A stretch of DNA of 64,000 bases, taken from positions 1-64,000 of the forward strand of contig NZ_KB906982.1 of NCBI RefSeq assembly GCF_000381745.1, given 5' to 3'. Below, in pieces: positions 1-8,980 of this stretch. This stretch comes from Psychromonas ossibalaenae ATCC BAA-1528. GTDB lineage: Bacteria > Pseudomonadota > Gammaproteobacteria > Enterobacterales > Psychromonadaceae. Each line of letters starts with the position of its first letter. Positions within the stretch are counted from its first letter, which is position 1. The notes beneath the pieces are model-generated. The model saw nothing but the letters and a program-made list of their open reading frames with translations, searched no databases and was not told the DNA's origin. The position numbers and the translations under genes were made by a program.

Positions 1-1052
1 CCGCCGCCGCCAAGCATAATCTCTCCAGCATCGGACAGACGGCGAGCGATGGTAAGAATTTCTTTCTGCGCAGCTTCAACTTCACTGATACGAATAGGTC
101 CCATCGCTTCCAGATCATCCTGGAGCATTTCAGCGGCACGTTTAGACATATTCTTAAAGATTTTTTCTTTAAGCTGCTCATCGGCCCCTTTCATTGCCCG
201 CTGCAGCTGCTCGCCGGGTACTTCACGTAATAACGCCTGTGTACCGCGGTCATCAAGATCAATAAGGTTATCGAAGACAAACATCAGATCCTGAATCTGC
301 TGACTCATATCTTCATCAGTTTCTCGTAAAGAGTCCATTAACGGCCCCTCAATACCAGTATCAAGATAGTTCATGATATCCGCAGCGGCTTTCGTACCAC
401 CCATTTTAGCGGCCTGTGCACCGGCCTGACCGGCAAACTGTTTCTCCATGATCTCATTTAATTCTTGTAACGCGGCAGGCTGAACCTCTTCCAGATCGGC
501 AATACGCATCATCAGATCCAGACGGTTTTTCTCAGGGAACTGAGTTAATATCTCCGCAGACTGTTCGGGATCTAAATAAGACAAAACGATAGTCTGAATT
601 TGCGGATGCTCATTCTGAATAATCGACGCTACTTGCCGTGCATCCATCCATTTCAGTGAGTCGAGACCTTTTGAGCCGCTGCCGAGAATAATCTGATCAA
701 CCAGATTACCTGCTTTATCTTCCCCTAGCGCTTCAATTAATGACGCCCTGACAAAATCTTCACTGTCCAAGCCGATATTACTATATTTTTGAATATCTTC
801 AATAAATGCACGGTGTACACTGGTGACTTTAGTTTGTGAAGAATCTTCTAAAGCCGCCATCTGCATCCCTAATTTCTGAACCTGTTTCGGCTCTAAATTA
901 CGAAAAATCTGAGCAGCATCTTCAGGTGTCAGACTAAGCATCAGCAGTGCTGACTTTTCAACCCCCGTTAAAGAGGAAACATCAAACTCGGCAGCGACCT
1001 CGGTGCCTTTGCCCTCCGCCGCTTTAGGATCTTTTTTATTTTTATCAGCCAT
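1..1052 (-). CDS. fliG: Flagellar motor switch protein FliG (3' end cut by window edge)
   Basis: FliG is the rotor protein of the flagellar C-ring; it binds FliF in the membrane ring and contacts the stator protein MotA, so it acts in torque generation and switching. The reading frame begins at the ATG at 1052 (residues MADKNKKDPK) and 350 codons are visible before the window ends. The body matches the family: an N-terminal FliF-binding part (TGVEKSALLMLSL), the middle domain with the EHPQIQTIVLSYLDPEQSAEIL stretch split by the usual EHPQ motif, and the C-terminal charged motor domain (LIDLDDRGTQALLREVP). Only the last few residues should be missing, since the family ends shortly after the glycine-rich GEIMLGGG. 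It lies 73 bp downstream of fliF in the same direction and is probably in the fliE operon. Family identity is secure. Confidence 0.97.
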   Translation of the reverse strand, partial: MADKNKKDPKAAEGKGTEVAAEFDVSSLTGVEKSALLMLSLTPEDAAQIFRNLEPKQVQKLGMQMAALEDSSQTKVTSVHRAFIEDIQKYSNIGLDSEDFVRASLIEALGEDKAGNLVDQIILGSGSKGLDSLKWMDARQVASIIQNEHPQIQTIVLSYLDPEQSAEILTQFPEKNRLDLMMRIADLEEVQPAALQELNEIMEKQFAGQAGAQAAKMGGTKAAADIMNYLDTGIEGPLMDSLRETDEDMSQQIQDLMFVFDNLIDLDDRGTQALLREVPGEQLQRAMKGADEQLKEKIFKNMSKRAAEMLQDDLEAMGPIRISEVEAAQKEILTIARRLSDAGEIMLGGG

Positions 1053-1125
1053 TAGCTACTCTTTGATTGCTTGTACAGATACCTCGGTACCTTAGTTGTT
1101 TATCTATTGCGGATAAAGTTTATTT

Positions 1126-2847
1126 TTATCCTTCATCAGTCAATAACCACTCTTTAATTACTTGCGCAGATAACCCCGGTTCATTAGCAACTAATGCACG
1201 CACGGCTTTAAGCAGATCTTCATCTTTATGCAGATCCGGCAGTGTGATCTGCCCGTTACTGATACCAAACTCAACCCCGGTATTTTCATCATCATCAGAT
1301 AATAACTGCAGGTTGTCACTACCGACCGAACCGATTGCACCACCTAAGTCATATTCATCAACCTGCTCAATCGTTTCAGGGTAAAGCAGTTTTTTCATAA
1401 TCGGGCGAACAATTAATAACAGCGTCAGCAGTATCACTAACATACTGCCTCCGAAACGAACATAACCCTGAAAAGTTTCCGTTTTCCAGAACGCCTCTTC
1501 AGCAACAGCTGCCAGGTCGGGACGGTTAAACCTTACGCTTGCAATTTCCAGAATATCACCGCGTTCTTTATTGATACCTAAACCACCCGCCAGTAACCGC
1601 TGGATACTATCTACTTCTTCCTGCGGCCTAGGTGCATATGACACTTCACCGGCTTCGTTGGTGGTAGCTTTGTAGTCTAACGCAACGGATACAGCCAGGC
1701 GGTCTACCTTACCCACTTTATGTTTAATATGAGTAACCGTGGTATCAACTTCATAATTTCTAGTTGATTCATTATGCGATGTACCGTCAGATGAGTCTGA
1801 AAACTCACCGCCTTCTTTCAGTTCCTCAGGAGTGGCCGAGTTAGCCGGCGGCTGGTTGCTTAATGCGCCGGGAACTGAGCCTGCAACTGAACTGGATGAT
1901 TTTGTTTCAACCAGCATTTCACTTCTAACAGCCTGATTTGACGGATTAAAGGTTTTTTTCGTCTCTTCAACGATGGTGAAGTCCATTGCTAAATCAACTT
2001 CAGAGGTATAATTGGCTAAACCTAAAACAGGGATCAAAATTGCATCAATTTTAGCTTTGTACTCTTCTTCACGCTCTCTCTCTAAAGCAAACTCTTTACT
2101 TGACTGAGCAGAAAGTCCGCTCTTACTGCCGGAGTGCAGTAAACGCCCGCGCTGATCGCTGACCGTAACATTGTTAGGCGACAGTCCCTGCACAGCAGAT
2201 GCAACGATATCAACAATAGAATCAATCTCTTGAGGGGACAAGCTGTAAGAGCGGCTGGTTGTCACTACAACCGTTGCGCTTGCTTTACGCTCTTTTCTAG
2301 CGAAAACGCTCTCTTTGGGAATGGCTAATAAAACCTGCGCATTGGTAATATTTTTCATCTCTTTAATGGCCAGTGCCAGCTGACGCTCACGGCTTAACTT
2401 TAAGCGTTCTTTTTCCACCCGCTGACTAACCCCGAAGCCCATATCCTGCAGTAAAATACTATCACCGTCTTCGGTATCATCATTCACTAAACCAGCACGT
2501 GTCATCAGCAGTTTAATTTTCTGATACTGATCGGAAACCACCAGTACTGAATTGCCTTCAAGCTTGTATTGAATTTTCTGTTTGTCAAGGAAATCCAGGG
2601 TGCCGATTAATTCATCGGTCTGATAAGTGCCAAGCGGACGATAATCAGCTTCTTTTCCCCAGGACCAGATAATGACTACAATTGCCAGAACAATTAACAA
2701 ACCAATAATCATGCTGATCTGACGCAGTACATCAACATTTGAAAAAAATGAAGCTAACGCGCCTTTTTCCGGCGGAGCAAGTGTCTCATCACCTTCAAAG
2801 CTGCTGTTACTCATCAGCATATCTTGATTGTTATCTAACTCAGCCAC
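1126..2847 (-). CDS. fliF: Flagellar MS-ring protein FliF
   Basis: FliF forms the MS ring in the inner membrane, the base of the flagellar rotor and the housing of the export gate. The 573-residue product has the expected plan: a short cytoplasmic N-terminus, a first membrane helix near residues 40-62 (ISMIIGLLIVLAIVVIIWSW), a large periplasmic region with YscJ/FliF ring-building motifs (LLMTRAGL, REKQLA-like RERQLALAIKEM), a serine-rich loop around residues 310-350, a second membrane helix near residue 470, and an acidic C-terminal tail that binds FliG (PGLSAQVIKEWL). Length is normal for the family. It sits between fliE and fliG, all on the minus strand. Confidence 0.97.
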   Translation of the reverse strand: MAELDNNQDMLMSNSSFEGDETLAPPEKGALASFFSNVDVLRQISMIIGLLIVLAIVVIIWSWGKEADYRPLGTYQTDELIGTLDFLDKQKIQYKLEGNSVLVVSDQYQKIKLLMTRAGLVNDDTEDGDSILLQDMGFGVSQRVEKERLKLSRERQLALAIKEMKNITNAQVLLAIPKESVFARKERKASATVVVTTSRSYSLSPQEIDSIVDIVASAVQGLSPNNVTVSDQRGRLLHSGSKSGLSAQSSKEFALEREREEEYKAKIDAILIPVLGLANYTSEVDLAMDFTIVEETKKTFNPSNQAVRSEMLVETKSSSSVAGSVPGALSNQPPANSATPEELKEGGEFSDSSDGTSHNESTRNYEVDTTVTHIKHKVGKVDRLAVSVALDYKATTNEAGEVSYAPRPQEEVDSIQRLLAGGLGINKERGDILEIASVRFNRPDLAAVAEEAFWKTETFQGYVRFGGSMLVILLTLLLIVRPIMKKLLYPETIEQVDEYDLGGAIGSVGSDNLQLLSDDDENTGVEFGISNGQITLPDLHKDEDLLKAVRALVANEPGLSAQVIKEWLLTDEG

Positions 2848-2882
2848 TGTATTTCCCTTTAATTACTCATACTTCCAATATA

Positions 2883-3212
2883 CTAAACCGGCATGCTCAT
2901 CACTGACTTATAGGCTTCAACCACTTTATTACGTACTTGTACTGTTGCTTCAAACGCCAGACTTGATTTGTTGGCGGCAATCATCACTTCACCTAAACTA
3001 ACCTCTTTATCACCCATTTCAAAACGATTACGTAATTCCGAGGTGTTTTGCTGCAGGCCGTTCACATTATCGACAGCCTGTTTGAGCATTTTCGAAAAAT
3101 CAGAATGTGAAGAACTGACAGACTGACTGGAAATATCACTGTCTAAACTTTTAGTCTTCAGCCCCTGCATCTGCAGTTCATTAAATAAAGATGAGGTATT
3201 ATTAAGATTCAT
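2883..3212 (-). CDS. fliE: Flagellar hook-basal body protein FliE
   Basis: FliE is a small rod-proximal protein that links the MS ring to the flagellar rod. The 109-residue product shows the family's C-terminal signature (SLGEVMIAANKSSLAFEATVQVRNKVVEAYKSVMSMPV split as VMIAANKSSLAFEA and VRNKVVEAY). It is the first gene of the fliE-fliF-fliG group and starts 37 bp inside a region with a strong sigma-54 promoter match. A serine/glutamine-rich N-terminal half is usual for the family. Confidence 0.95.
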   Translation of the reverse strand: MNLNNTSSLFNELQMQGLKTKSLDSDISSQSVSSSHSDFSKMLKQAVDNVNGLQQNTSELRNRFEMGDKEVSLGEVMIAANKSSLAFEATVQVRNKVVEAYKSVMSMPV

Positions 3213-3248
3213 AATGTTTATCCGTTTATTGACACATATAGAGATTAC

Positions 3249-3264
3249 TGCAATATTTATGCCA
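3249..3264 (-). promoter_or_regulatory. Sigma-54 (RpoN) promoter for the fliE operon
   Basis: Read on the minus strand the site is TGGCATAAATATTGCA. It matches the sigma-54 consensus TGGCAC-N5-TTGCW at every conserved base except the sixth, with exact -24/-12 spacing. Transcription would begin near 3238, about 26 bases before the fliE ATG at 3212. Class II flagellar operons of polarly flagellated Vibrio-like bacteria are known to use RpoN with FlrA/FlrC-type activators; the activator here is inferred. Confidence 0.8.
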
Positions 3265-3270
3265 TAAAAA

Positions 3271-3290
3271 AGCGCTGATTATTCAGCGCT
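3271..3290 (-). terminator. Rho-independent terminator after the LPP20-like gene
   Basis: A hairpin with perfect 8-bp arms AGCGCTGA / TCAGCGCT and a 4-base loop, followed on the minus strand by six T residues. It closes the lipoprotein gene ending at 3322 and insulates it from the fliE promoter just downstream. Confidence 0.85.
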
Positions 3291-3321
3291 CTTAGATCAA
3301 AATAAATTATGAATTTTAAAA

Positions 3322-3897
3322 TTAACCTTTCAATTTCTCTAATTCTGCATCTAACTGCTGCTCGGCACGCTGAGCCTTGAACTCCTGATATAAAACATCT
3401 TGCTGCTGCGCAGACATCGGGCGTTTAGCTTCATTAATCAAACCGTCAAAGATATCTTTGGTGGAATCCTGCCCGACTGCAACCAGTACACATAAGTTGT
3501 CTTTACCTGCGATTTTAACAACATCTGTTTTGACCGGATTAGTGCCGGTAAGAGTCTGCTGCGTAACCTGTTTAGAAACACTTGAAAAGGTTGAACCGGA
3601 TTCGACACCAGATGCAACTTCAATTTTGTCGCGATAGCTTTTGTCCATCGCACTAACGCGGGTTTCAATACGCTGAGCTAAAGACGTACGCGCATTTGCA
3701 AGCGCCTGCTGCTTATCTATGGACATGTTACCCGAGAATAAAACGCACTCTGAAACAGCAATCCCATCTTCAACTTGAGGGTTTAAAATCCAGCTTGGGA
3801 TTGCACCCACTGAAGTTTCTTCTTTAGGGGTGCTAGAAGAACAAGCAGCTAAAAAAGCAATGGCAGACAGACTTAATATATTTAATTTAAATGACAT
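3322..3897 (-). CDS. LPP20-like outer-membrane lipoprotein
   Basis: The product begins at the ATG at 3897 with a lipoprotein signal peptide (MSFKLNILSLSAIAFLAAC), whose LAAC lipobox marks the acylated cysteine; the longer frame upstream adds only non-signal residues, so the internal start is preferred. The mature part, about 170 residues, resembles the LPP20 family: a conserved IPSWILNP tryptophan motif after the linker, a helix of the form ALANARTSLAQRIETRV, and a C-terminal helical tail. LPP20-type proteins include flagellar-associated lipoproteins such as FlgP in vibrios, so the position next to fliE may be meaningful, but a terminator separates the two units. Exact role unknown. Confidence 0.75.
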   Translation of the reverse strand: MSFKLNILSLSAIAFLAACSSSTPKEETSVGAIPSWILNPQVEDGIAVSECVLFSGNMSIDKQQALANARTSLAQRIETRVSAMDKSYRDKIEVASGVESGSTFSSVSKQVTQQTLTGTNPVKTDVVKIAGKDNLCVLVAVGQDSTKDIFDGLINEAKRPMSAQQQDVLYQEFKAQRAEQQLDAELEKLKG

Positions 3898-4000
3898 AAA
3901 ATTTTCCCTGAAATGAAAAGGATACGGAAGTACTGCAAAACTACCAGAGAGTATATACCCATTCTGCGGCAAGATGCTAACTCAAGGATATATCAGTGAT

Positions 4001-6829
4001 TTATTTGTTCTGCGTTTTTAAATAATCCGTCATATCCTGAGCAGGCATAGGTTTGCCGTAATAATAACCCTGAATATTAAAACAGCCGTTATCTGCCAGA
4101 AAATTGACCTGCTTAATAGTTTCGACTCCTTCTGCAATAACATCAAGGTGAAGGTTTTTTGCCAGGGAAATAACCGACATAGTAATAGCAGCATCATCCT
4201 CATTTTCAGGTAAACCTCGAACAAACGACTGATCTATTTTTAATTTATTAATGGGCAGATGTTTCAGGTAAGAGAGTGATGAATAACCGGTGCCAAAATC
4301 ATCTATCGCAAGTTCAATGCCCATTGCACTGATCTGCTTTAATATCAGAATCGCATTCTCGGGATTAATCATAATCTGCCCCTCTGTCACCTCTAATGCT
4401 AACCACTCTGGCTTACAATTTGTGTCTTTAAGCATATTGCTGAGCATTTCTATAAAATCATCCTGCTGCAGCTGCTTCATAGCAAGATTCAGCGCTAACA
4501 CTCCGGGATTCAAGCCCATTTCATACCAGGTAACTAACTGCCTCATCGCTTTGCGCATGGTCCATTGATCCAGCTTAATAATAAGACCGGTTTCCTCCGC
4601 CAGAGTCATAAATTTAGCAGGAGATACCATGCCCATAACCGGATGCATCCAGCGAATTAATGCTTCCATACCCACTAATTTTCCGCTTTTGGCATCAACT
4701 TGGGGCTGATAGTAAACAATAAACTCTTCTTTGCTGACAGCACTGCGCAGACTGCTTTCCATAACAATACGTTCAAAAGCTTTTTCGGTCATCTCTTCGG
4801 TATAAAAGCGCGAGGTATTGCGTCCTTCATCTTTGGCTTTATACATAGCGGCATCGGCATTTTTTAATAATTCATCGGCATTTTTTCCATCTTGGGGGTA
4901 AACCGCAATGCCTATGCTCAATGTACTGTATAAACTCTGCCCCGATATGCAGATAGCCTGAAGCATGGTTTTCTGCAGCTTATCAACGATATCGATCACC
5001 ATCTCAGTGTTATATAATTCACTTAATACGATGGCAAATTCGTCCCCGCCTAAACGGGCAACGGTATCCGTACTGCGAACATTGTCAGTTAAGCGTTCGG
5101 CAACTTTTTTAATCACCTGATCACCGATCTGATGACCCAGTGAATCATTAATCTCTTTAAAATGATCTAAATCTATCAATAAAATTGCTAGTGAATTTTT
5201 CGCTCTGAGTGATAACTTAATAGTCTGTTCAATCCGGTCCAGCAGCAGTGTCCGGTTAGGCAGGCTGGTCAACTGATCGTAAGATGCCTGATATTCCAGT
5301 GTTTCTTTTTGTTCCTGCACTTCACTTTTAAGACGCATGTATTGACTAATATCACGCGAAATACCCAATACGCCTAATATATGATCTGCATTTTTATACA
5401 GGGGAGATTTTGATGTACTTAACAATACACGCTGACCGTCCGGGTAAGTGACCCATTCATCATTAATAACATTACGTTTTTTAGTGAGAACACTCTTATC
5501 CTTAGCTTGAAAAAAAGCGCCCAGTTCTTCACCTAATATTTCAATATCGGTCCGCCCGACAATCTCTTTTTTTGGTTTACCAATAAACTGTTCAAAGGCT
5601 TTATTACAACCTAAATAACGACCGTCTGCATTTAAATAATCTTTATAAAAGATAAGATCTGGTGTGCCGTTTAATACTGAATTCAAAACCGCATTCTGAC
5701 TGCTCAGCTTGTCATTATTCGCCAGTTCCTCGGTAATATCCCTACTTACCTGTATCATACCCAATGACTGGTTTTCCCCCACCGGACTGAGGGAATAACG
5801 AATACTCCGCCCTTTTACTTTATCGCTGACCACCATATTAGTTAGAGAACGATGCCCTTTTACAGCTAAGCAGACGGGACATTCATCCTCTTCAAGATAA
5901 GCGGGGTGCAGGAAGTTATGATTCCCCTTACCCACAACTGCAGATGCAGGGATGCCGATAAAATGTTCAGCAGCTCTGTTAATCTGCACGATTTTTCCAT
6001 CGGCGGAAAGAATAATGACCGGAATAGGAATTGCGTTATAGCTGCTGACCCCTTTCTTCATCATTTCCAGAGGTTTTTCTAATCCCCCTTTGACTACAGC
6101 GGTAAAAATAAACCAGAAGGATAAAAATTTACTTAAGTGTCCGATAAGGTTAAAAAAACCGTCAATATCTGTATATAAGGTAAAACAAAATTCAGAAAAA
6201 ATAGTCAATAAAACAGCGGCCTGAATTTTCCAGTACAGCGAATCATTAAAGTATTTTTTTTTCCTGTAATTGACAAATAAAGTTGCGCCAAGAATCAGCA
6301 TAACCATATATTCCAGCTCGGTTTTTAACAAGCTTAATCCATCCACAGAACTATATAGGGATAACGGCCTGAATATAGAAACAACAGTAATAATCATGAC
6401 GGTAAGGCTGCAGAGAGCAATAATCACAGAGCCCTTCAGTTTATGTTCAAACAAAAATACAGCAGCAAATAAAACGGAGGCTTCAAAAAGGCGGGTAAAA
6501 ATCCAGATAGAGAGAGTGGTATTTAATGCCTGTGAAGCTATAAACGGCATACCGGGGAAGGTTAATACATGCAGTAGGTCCAAGAACGCAACAGAAAAGT
6601 ACCCCAGACCGATAAACTGCAGGTAATGATTCCGGGTAAACGGATAAGTGTAATAAACAATAACACCTAGACTTAATGCAACAAAAACAGCAAAAAACTC
6701 GGCAAAAAAATGAAACAACAGGTACTGGCCGTAAATGCCGATCAAAAACAGAATAAGCATAATCACAACAGGTATAATACTGCTGGATATAAATGTTAAA
6801 AACATGCTTTTATATTTAATTTCCGGCAT
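4001..6829 (-). CDS. Membrane sensor MASE3-PAS-PAS-GGDEF-EAL, c-di-GMP turnover protein
   Basis: A predicted inner-membrane signalling protein of 942 residues. Residues about 10-245 form a multi-helix membrane sensor with MASE3 features (YYTYPFTRN, LLHVLTFPGMPF). Two PAS domains follow at roughly 260-370 and 375-495. The GGDEF domain (about 505-675) keeps the intact active-site motif LGGDEFA and the PNRTLLLDR start, and the EAL domain (about 685-940) keeps MEALIRW, EVTEG, DDFGTGYSS and IAEGVET, so both diguanylate cyclase and phosphodiesterase activity are possible. A start at 6829 is chosen because AAGG lies at a proper distance from it, whereas the ATG at 6835 overlaps that site. Ligand and target are not visible; motility or pilus control is a reasonable guess from the neighbours. 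Confidence 0.92.
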   Translation of the reverse strand: MPEIKYKSMFLTFISSSIIPVVIMLILFLIGIYGQYLLFHFFAEFFAVFVALSLGVIVYYTYPFTRNHYLQFIGLGYFSVAFLDLLHVLTFPGMPFIASQALNTTLSIWIFTRLFEASVLFAAVFLFEHKLKGSVIIALCSLTVMIITVVSIFRPLSLYSSVDGLSLLKTELEYMVMLILGATLFVNYRKKKYFNDSLYWKIQAAVLLTIFSEFCFTLYTDIDGFFNLIGHLSKFLSFWFIFTAVVKGGLEKPLEMMKKGVSSYNAIPIPVIILSADGKIVQINRAAEHFIGIPASAVVGKGNHNFLHPAYLEEDECPVCLAVKGHRSLTNMVVSDKVKGRSIRYSLSPVGENQSLGMIQVSRDITEELANNDKLSSQNAVLNSVLNGTPDLIFYKDYLNADGRYLGCNKAFEQFIGKPKKEIVGRTDIEILGEELGAFFQAKDKSVLTKKRNVINDEWVTYPDGQRVLLSTSKSPLYKNADHILGVLGISRDISQYMRLKSEVQEQKETLEYQASYDQLTSLPNRTLLLDRIEQTIKLSLRAKNSLAILLIDLDHFKEINDSLGHQIGDQVIKKVAERLTDNVRSTDTVARLGGDEFAIVLSELYNTEMVIDIVDKLQKTMLQAICISGQSLYSTLSIGIAVYPQDGKNADELLKNADAAMYKAKDEGRNTSRFYTEEMTEKAFERIVMESSLRSAVSKEEFIVYYQPQVDAKSGKLVGMEALIRWMHPVMGMVSPAKFMTLAEETGLIIKLDQWTMRKAMRQLVTWYEMGLNPGVLALNLAMKQLQQDDFIEMLSNMLKDTNCKPEWLALEVTEGQIMINPENAILILKQISAMGIELAIDDFGTGYSSLSYLKHLPINKLKIDQSFVRGLPENEDDAAITMSVISLAKNLHLDVIAEGVETIKQVNFLADNGCFNIQGYYYGKPMPAQDMTDYLKTQNK

Positions 6830-6936
6830 CAACATCCTTATGCGCTATTTTTGTTTTACTTTTATAAATAATAGACTCTTAATAGCAAAACTGAGCTTAT
6901 CTGCAGCCTTTTTATCGCAGCTCATTAGTATAAAAA

Positions 6937-6966
6937 AGCCCCCGACTAAACCAGTAGTCAGGGGCT
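6937..6966 (-). terminator. Rho-independent terminator after amtB
   Basis: A stem AGCCCC.GACTA / TAGTC.GGGGCT with one mismatch and a 6-base loop, followed on the minus strand by a run of six T residues. It ends the glnK-amtB transcript. Confidence 0.85.
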
Positions 6967-7004
6967 GCAGAGACAGGGTTTATCTCTTTTAACCAAACAA
7001 AATA

Positions 7005-8222
7005 TTAATCAGTAAATTCCGGGTAGGCTTCTAACCCGCAGTCGTGTAGATCCATACCGGTTTGTTCCTCTTCCGCAGTAACACGAATGCCCATCACCGT
7101 CTTAATAACAGCCCAGACAATCAGTGATGCGCTAAACACAAAACCGAAGATAACTGCCGCACCGTATAACTGAGTAATGAAAGAAGCGCTGCTGTTAGTT
7201 AGAGGGACCACTAACAGACCAAACAACCCGCACACACCATGCACTGATAATGCACCAACAGGATCATCTAACTTTAATTTATCAAAAGTAATAATACTGT
7301 AAACAACGATCACCCCGGCAACAGCACCAATACCGGCGGCAAAAAGAGGAGACGGGGATAACGGATCTGCAGTAATAGCAACCAGACCGGCTAAGGCACC
7401 GTTTAAAATCATGGTTAAATCAGCTTTACCCCATTTAAACTTACTTACCAGCAGGGCAGCAATGGCACCTGTTGCTGCCGAAGCATTAGTATTAACAAAA
7501 ATAAGGCCGACAGCACTTGCATTCTCAGCATCTGAAATCATTAACTGTGAACCGCCGTTAAAACCAAACCAGCCCATCCATAAGATAAATGCCCCTAATG
7601 TTGCCAACGGCATATTAGAACCAGGGATAGGATGAACTGAACCATCTTTACCGTATTTTCCTTTACGTGCTCCCAGTAAAATAACAGCGGCTAATGCGGC
7701 TGCAGCCCCTGCCAGATGTACAATACCCGAGCCGGCGAAATCGCTAAAACCCGCTTCCGAAAGGAAACCGCCGCCCCAAGTCCAGTAACCTTCTATCGGA
7801 TAGATAAATGCAGTTAGAAACACAGTAAAGATCAAAAATGACCAAAGTTTCATACGTTCAGCCACCGCACCGGATACAATCGACATGGCCGTTGCGACAA
7901 AGACCACCTGAAAGAAGAAATCAGACTCAAGAGAGTGACTCGCACCTTCAGCCTGAGTACCGATTAACCCTCCAAATGAAGGTAACCAGCCGCCGGCGGT
8001 ATTATCCACGTACATAATGTTATAACCGACTAATAAGAACATGGTGCAGGCAATTGCATATAAAACTACGTTTTTAGTTAAAATTTCAGTGGTATTTTTT
8101 GAGCGTACTAAACCCGCTTCTAACATGGCAAATCCAGCGGCCATCCACATCACCAGCACACCAGACATTAAAAAATAAAAGGTGTCGAGAGCAAATCTAA
8201 GTTCCGTTACTGTGTTTTCCAT
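7005..8222 (-). CDS. amtB: Ammonium transporter AmtB
   Basis: AmtB is an inner-membrane trimeric channel for ammonium. The 405-residue product has about eleven hydrophobic segments and the family motifs: WMAAGFAMLEAGLVRSKN near the N-terminus, DFAGSGIVHLAGAAAALAA split by the conserved GSGIVHL with the first pore histidine, FILWMGWFGFNGGSQL, and DDPVGALSVHGVCG with the second pore histidine. It lies 32 bp after glnK, the usual pairing in which GlnK blocks the channel when nitrogen is plentiful. A terminator follows. There is no visible cleavable signal peptide. Confidence 0.97.
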   Translation of the reverse strand: MENTVTELRFALDTFYFLMSGVLVMWMAAGFAMLEAGLVRSKNTTEILTKNVVLYAIACTMFLLVGYNIMYVDNTAGGWLPSFGGLIGTQAEGASHSLESDFFFQVVFVATAMSIVSGAVAERMKLWSFLIFTVFLTAFIYPIEGYWTWGGGFLSEAGFSDFAGSGIVHLAGAAAALAAVILLGARKGKYGKDGSVHPIPGSNMPLATLGAFILWMGWFGFNGGSQLMISDAENASAVGLIFVNTNASAATGAIAALLVSKFKWGKADLTMILNGALAGLVAITADPLSPSPLFAAGIGAVAGVIVVYSIITFDKLKLDDPVGALSVHGVCGLFGLLVVPLTNSSASFITQLYGAAVIFGFVFSASLIVWAVIKTVMGIRVTAEEEQTGMDLHDCGLEAYPEFTD

Positions 8223-8254
8223 AATAAGATCCTTGTTACAAATTTATGACTGAT

Positions 8255-8755
<501 letters not shown>

Positions 8756-8762
8756 TTATGAC

Positions 8763-8777
8763 GCACCAATACAGTGC
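8763..8777. promoter_or_regulatory. NtrC-like binding site upstream of glnK
   Basis: GCACCAATACAGTGC has GCAC/GTGC arms with the 15-bp span of NtrC sites (GCAC-N7-GTGC). It is about 64 bp upstream of the candidate sigma-54 promoter, as expected for an activator site, and a further half-site TGCACC occurs at 8795. The whole 387-bp spacer 8594-8980 also must hold the dacA promoter, for which no distinct element was recognised. Confidence 0.5.
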
Positions 8778-8980
8778 GCTAATTCCCCCTTTTATGCACC
8801 GAAACAAACCAATAGATAAATATTACTTAGAACTTTTAACAAAAGATTAAGACTAATCAGAGGATTGTTTCTGATAAGCGCTGTTTGCGGATAAATACCT
8901 GCACTGCCTCTAGCAAACAAGAGGACATCTGCTATAGTGCGTATCAAAATTTTTGTTCTAATAACTCAAAGGTATCTCCC

